Below, in pieces: positions 1 to 64,000 of a stretch of DNA of 64,000 nt (the first letter of the stretch is position 1; each line of letters opens with the position of its first letter). The notes under the pieces are model-generated. The model ran no database searches. It was given only the letters and a program-made list of their open reading frames with translations, and had not been told where the DNA came from. Source of the stretch: Margaritifera margaritifera (taxonomy: Eukaryota > Mollusca > Bivalvia > Unionida > Margaritiferidae); assembly GCA_029931535.1 (NCBI GenBank), contig JAQPZY010001549.1, forward strand, positions 3,309,001 through 3,373,000. The letters run 5' to 3'. A program made the translations under genes and the position numbers.

Positions 1-119
1 ATGCATAGATGTGTACGAAATAGTGGTTATGTAACGGGATTTACCGGTCCATGTGTAATTGAGTAGTAACGGCAAGCTGTCTCTCTTCTACATATTAATT
101 GAAGACAAACGTTTATTTT

Positions 120-700
120 AATATGTGCCTTGTATGAAAATAAAAAGAGAATGGAAATATATACCATAATGTTATTCAAACTGATTGAGCAGTTTCAAAT
201 GATATGGCCGATTAAGTACAAGCATTCGCGTCGATAGCCTGAGCTGCGAAGTTTGCCATGATGGATATATTTGTGACGTGACTAAGTCACATCCGGTCTA
301 TTTCAGATACATTCTTCATCTGATTTGCTGTTGCCATAAGTTTATTTTAGAACTGTTAACAAAACGTACAAAACAACGATGTTAAAATGTATTGTCAATA
401 TCGACGGTGAATTCAGATTATGAAGATACACGAAGAATCCGATTAATAAGTCTGTCACGTTGTTCAAACTACTTCGAGAATATACTGTATTCCACAGAAA
501 TGTAGGATCACTATAATAATTCGTTACGTAAACTCGAAGTGACTTCGAGATAATACTAAGACGTGTAAATTGTCATATGAGATCAAATTATGTTAAACTA
601 AATCCAAATCTAACAACAACTATCAAAACTTCCAGTCACTTTCAACCGATTTTCATCTTGTCCCGGTTTTCAGAGTAGGAGAAATCTGATGAGAAAACTG
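120..700 (+). repeat. Dispersed repeat, copy 1 (cf. 53290-53850)
   Basis: Shares the ordered blocks GATATGGCC, CGCGTCGATAG, TTGTGACGTGACTAAG, CCGGTCTATTTC and GGTGAATTCAGATTATG with the segment at 53.3-53.85 kb. Ends are not defined. No gene is seen here although the next Duox exon would be expected in or beyond this region. Confidence 0.5.
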
Positions 701-1191
701 GAGATGAGCATTGCGGATTTCAAGAATGTTTTTTTCCTTCAACTCTTTGAAATTTTCCGGAAGGTACTTGACAAAATGGATAGTTTATTTCAATATCGAG
801 GCTACTAGATTAACAACTGAGCACAAATGTATTCAGGAAGAAAATGTCGATTAACCTTTTCTTGTAAAATCTTGTGTTAAACCGCAGTCTAGTGTTACGG
901 GCGTGTTTAGTAGCCTAATCGTTGTAAGCCAAAGCTATATGTTACCGCCATTACATTCTAAGTCTGTTTTCGATTGACCTTCAGCTGAGTTATGAAAGAA
1001 TGATGTGAAATATATATGGTTCTGCTCTCCAGGCGTAAATTAAGTATTAGAATTTTAGTGCTTGACACATTGGAACCACATAACACCTTGAGATCACACA
1101 ACGCCTAGGAATCATACCATAACTGCATGTATTTCTCTCAAAGAATGCTGACAACACTTTATGTCTTATTGCTAGATAGCTAGCCAGTATA

Positions 1192-1196
<5 letters not shown>

Positions 1197-1258
<62 letters not shown>

Positions 1259-1273
1259 AAGAGAGAGAGAGAT
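1197..1273. repeat. (GA)n microsatellite
   Basis: About 35 GA units, ~60 bp beyond the donor of exon 20; reads (TC)n in gene sense. Confidence 0.97.
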
Positions 1274-1329
1274 TATTCATAAAGTTGAACTACTTTTGTA
1301 AACGTTACAATTAGGATATTCTCTCTTAC

Positions 1330-61258
<59,929 letters not shown>

Positions 61259-61282
61259 ATCGGCTCCGATCCGACACCTGAC

Positions 61283-61292
61283 TTATATATAT
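61283..61292 (-). promoter_or_regulatory. Candidate TATA box of Duox
   Basis: On the minus strand, TATATATAAG lies ~25-34 bp upstream of the Duox start codon. If used as a TATA box, transcription would begin at or within a few bases of the ATG, giving almost no leader. Either the leader is extremely short, another upstream start is used, or the run is incidental (many TA runs exist here). The corresponding position in the decayed duplicate at ~57.9 kb has lost the motif. Confidence 0.35.
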
Positions 61293-62130
61293 TCCTTCTG
61301 ACAGGCGTTACTAGACGGTCTATACATATATATATATATATATATACCCCATCCCGTATCAGGAAGTGTTGATTGATTCGTACGGCTGTGTTTACATTTT
61401 AACCAACCAGCTTAAAGCTGGATAAAGCCATCCAAACAATGAAAATATATTTTGATTCGTATACAAAATTGTTTGGTTGTTTACAAGGATAATGTGCAGT
61501 GACACTTTTCGTTACTGCTCAATACCTTTTAAAGGACGTATCGGATTTTTAAAAAGTTTTGTATAAGGCTTTATCATAGACAGACCAAGTTGAAGCTCAA
61601 TTTTCCCTCCTTTTCGGCAAACGTACACGAAATCACGTTCCTTTTTTACTTATACCTAGACCTTTAATTGCATCCTATTGGCGTGGAGGTCAGAGGATAA
61701 TGGACACATTTCTAGTCTATGCTTGATTTTGACATTTTCTTATTCGCAAGAAACCTATGAAAAACAGATGCGTTAAATATTAGCATGGCTTCTAAAAAAA
61801 GAAGTCTTAAACCTCAAATATCAAATAGGGTTTCTTTTCCCATTTTCAATTTGTTTGCGATTTAAAAAGTGTCACAGGGAAGAAAAATGCGTAACCAGAG
61901 TCGCGCACCTGAAATCCCCCTAGAAATCACGCACCTGAAATCCCTGCTAGACCATCTCAGTTATTGCAGCCTATGCTCCCAACCGTTTCTTGTTATACTC
62001 TCTTCTTCATCACTTTTCACAGACCCGTACACGTATCTGAGTCATCTTTAATACACCACGCAAACCATCAGACAACTTCGATTTGTGGTGCCCGTTTATC
62101 GAAACTCGATTCCATGTGGGAGCAAGATCT

Positions 62131-62197
62131 CAGGCTTTGAACCCAGGATTTTCCTAACTCAAGAAACGAGTGCTCTACCATCTGAGCTATACGACCG
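62131..62197 (-). mobile_element. tRNA-like SINE head or tRNA pseudogene
   Basis: On the minus strand GGTCGTATAGCTCAGATGG and TAGAGCA give a good A box and D arm, and GGGTTCAAAGCC a B box. The T-stem is mispaired and the 3' acceptor strand matching GGTCGTA is missing, so it is not a working tRNA gene. It sits exactly at the upstream end of duplication unit B. Confidence 0.55.
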
Positions 62198-62544
62198 GAT
62201 ACTGTCGAGCAATTTGTAACACAAAACTATCATTTTGTTTTGTGTCTGACTCAGAAGAATTTTAAACTATGAGTCGAAAGGAAATATCAGTCTCTAATTA
62301 TGCAACTGGGTTGATCGAGGAGAATTCCTGCATACACAATCTGTAGATTGAGAGCATTATCCGGAACGGGAATTTTAAAGATAACCTGAACATGACCTTA
62401 TGTCGGTAAATATCGATTTGAGTCCGATTGCTGATATTATTTTCACAAACTATTTGTGAAAAGCAAACTAAGGTAATGCACATGTATAAATGGACTAACA
62501 CGTGTTTCTATTTGCATCATGTACTTTGCACATTAGCAGAATTG

Positions 62545-62728
62545 TTCTCTTCCCCGACATTTTTACGTCACTGTCATTTACCTATGTTAAGTCACACGCA
62601 TATATATGCAAGTGTCTGGATGCAGATCATTTTATAGAGCGTTATTTTGTCCATAGATCGGTATTAAATGTATTGACAGGTTAAAAGTAACAAAAAAGTT
62701 ATAGCAAAACATTCAGAACTTTTCAAAT
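62545..62728. mobile_element. Truncated mariner end
   Basis: Matches the right end of the mariner relic at 55530-55721 in the same orientation (CATTTTTACGTCAC..GTCATTTACCTA.GTTA, then GTAACAAAAAAGTTATA and the terminal CATTCAGAACTTTTCAAATA). It is only the non-coding 5' side plus the terminal repeat; no transposase remains. Confidence 0.6.
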
Positions 62729-64000
62729 ACCCCACATATGGAAGGCGTCGCTCCCGTTATTAACGTGGTTACGAGGTAGCTGAAAAGTCGTTGATGATCA
62801 TACGCATCTGATTACTATTTCTCCAAAAGAGATAATACAGACGTTTGTGTATACACCCTATCTGGGTTAATAAATGCAAAGTTTTGGAAGGCGGGCATCT
62901 TTACCCAGGGGAAATATATATGATGTTCACAAAGTGTACGTTAATGAATATTAATATAAATCCATTAAAAAATTTTGCAATATGATAGAAAAAATTAAGG
63001 TATTTAAATAGTTGTAATGTACATTGAACTTGAAAAGTGTATAATCCCGGTGTGTCAATCTTGTGACCCTACGTCAAACTGATTCAGCAATTCTTGTAGT
63101 GTATCTTGGACGTATGGACGTAAACAATTAATCAATGTCTAGGCATCAACATATGTTTCTTGTACATGGCGGTAAATTGATATTACCAAAAAAATTTTTG
63201 TATACACACTGTGCCCAGCATTACCTGTGACTGGCACAGTGTAGTGGATATTTCGACCGGTTCGCATTATGTATGGTAAGGCAATTTCTATAGTGATTGC
63301 CTGTTCCATTTTGGACATGATGTTCAACTTTCCAAAACGTTTAAGGGAATTATATAAGTACATATATAAATATCTAAAGGATTGGGAAAAAGGATAGATA
63401 TGTGGATGGATAGATACATTTTAGGATGGTTATTTAAAAACAAAACACATTCAAAAACTCGTTGTAACAAAAATGCCTTTTTAATTATTTTTATCTTAAA
63501 CGTTTTTTTAAAAGAACCAGCAAACCACCTACTCATTCAAATATAGCACAGTTTAGTTTAAACTAGGATGTGATATCATTTCCTAAACTAAAACTTCTTA
63601 GTCATACATTATCCGCGTCAGATATGGTTTAGACACGTGTTATAGAATCTTCTTCAATCTTGGTGTTGAGGTCTTGATGCGAATGATCAACACCTATCCA
63701 CATTAGTATTGGCTTAAATATATAAGAGCTAAAGACCAGGAAGTCTAGAGATAATGATATGATTCTCAATTACAAATATTTGTTTTCCTTAAAATCCACC
63801 TACTCTGAGTTGGAAGCCTGCCAATCATACAAAAACCAAACTTTTTTATCCATTACATATCAGAATAAATACAAATCCTTCTGAATAGCCAATACAACTT
63901 TTCTGTTAAGGTTATTCTCAGCTGGGAGTGATCCAAATGGCATTGCAACCAAAGTGTATAGCTTATTTCTCCAAAATAAGACACAATACAGATGTACTTG
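62729..64000. other. 5' flank of Duox
   Basis: No gene named. On the minus strand, 63330-63229 reads as a possible exon (EQAITIEIALPYIMRTGRNI ending at ACAG|GTAATG), but no family match. A 10-bp inverted repeat ACACTGTGCC/GGCACAGTGT lies at 63207-63243. Confidence 0.3.

Noticed and set aside
1..1329. Duox exon 21 within the window
   Set aside because: I looked for the next DUOX segment on the minus strand and saw no in-phase acceptor/donor pair with family similarity.
62131..62197. Functional tRNA gene
   Set aside because: The D arm and B box are tRNA-like, but the T stem is mismatched and the 3' acceptor strand is missing.
61259..64000. DUOXA maturation-factor gene next to Duox
   Set aside because: Often adjacent to Duox in animals, but no transmembrane exons or DUOXA-like sequence were seen in the 2.7 kb of available flank.

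Overview
The window is eukaryotic, AT-rich, intron-rich and repeat-laden. It looks like a mollusc or other lophotrochozoan genome. The grounds are a tRNA-derived SINE with the GGGTTTAACGCC block common in molluscs, plus Penelope-like, CR1/Jockey-like, mariner and Polinton-type remnants. Species cannot be read from the sequence alone.

One host gene explains the clear coding signal: a dual oxidase (Duox) on the minus strand. I could place 20 exons with GT-AG borders and compatible phases, from the signal-peptide exon at 61258-61198 to the EF-hand exon at 1511-1330. They encode about 974 residues: signal peptide, extracellular peroxidase-homology domain, first transmembrane helix, intracellular PH-like segment, EF-hand 1 (intact loop), EF-hand 2 (degenerate loop) and an EF-hand-like tail. 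The ferric-reductase/FAD/NADPH half of the enzyme must lie beyond the left edge (below coordinate 1). No DUOXA maturation factor was recognised.

The remaining ~95% is introns and 5' flank, filled with repeats. Going from the 5' end of the gene: 62.1-56.2 kb is a tandem duplication of the promoter plus first exon. The distal copy (B, 58.98-62.13 kb) has the usable exon 1. The proximal copy (A, 56.25-58.98 kb) has a decayed exon 1 with an early stop and an 813-bp LTR-like insertion that is absent from B. A complete-length mariner relic lies at 54.5-55.7 kb. The 13-kb intron 3 (34.9-48.1 kb) contains a decayed Polinton/Maverick-like (adintovirus-like) element with DNA polymerase B and packaging-ATPase remains. 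Intron 5 holds a second relic with an adenain-type cysteine protease. Intron 8 has the SINE and a foldback element. Intron 9 has a ~2.27-kb array of a 42-bp repeat that stays open for 533 codons. Intron 10 has two Penelope-like endonuclease fragments, intron 12 an old ~150-bp satellite, intron 15 a LINE reverse-transcriptase relic, and intron 19 a ~59-bp tandem array.

All intron relics carry stops or frameshifts and none looks functional. Exon coordinates were derived by eye from splice consensus, reading-frame continuity and similarity to the DUOX family. The donor of exon 11 is the least certain border.
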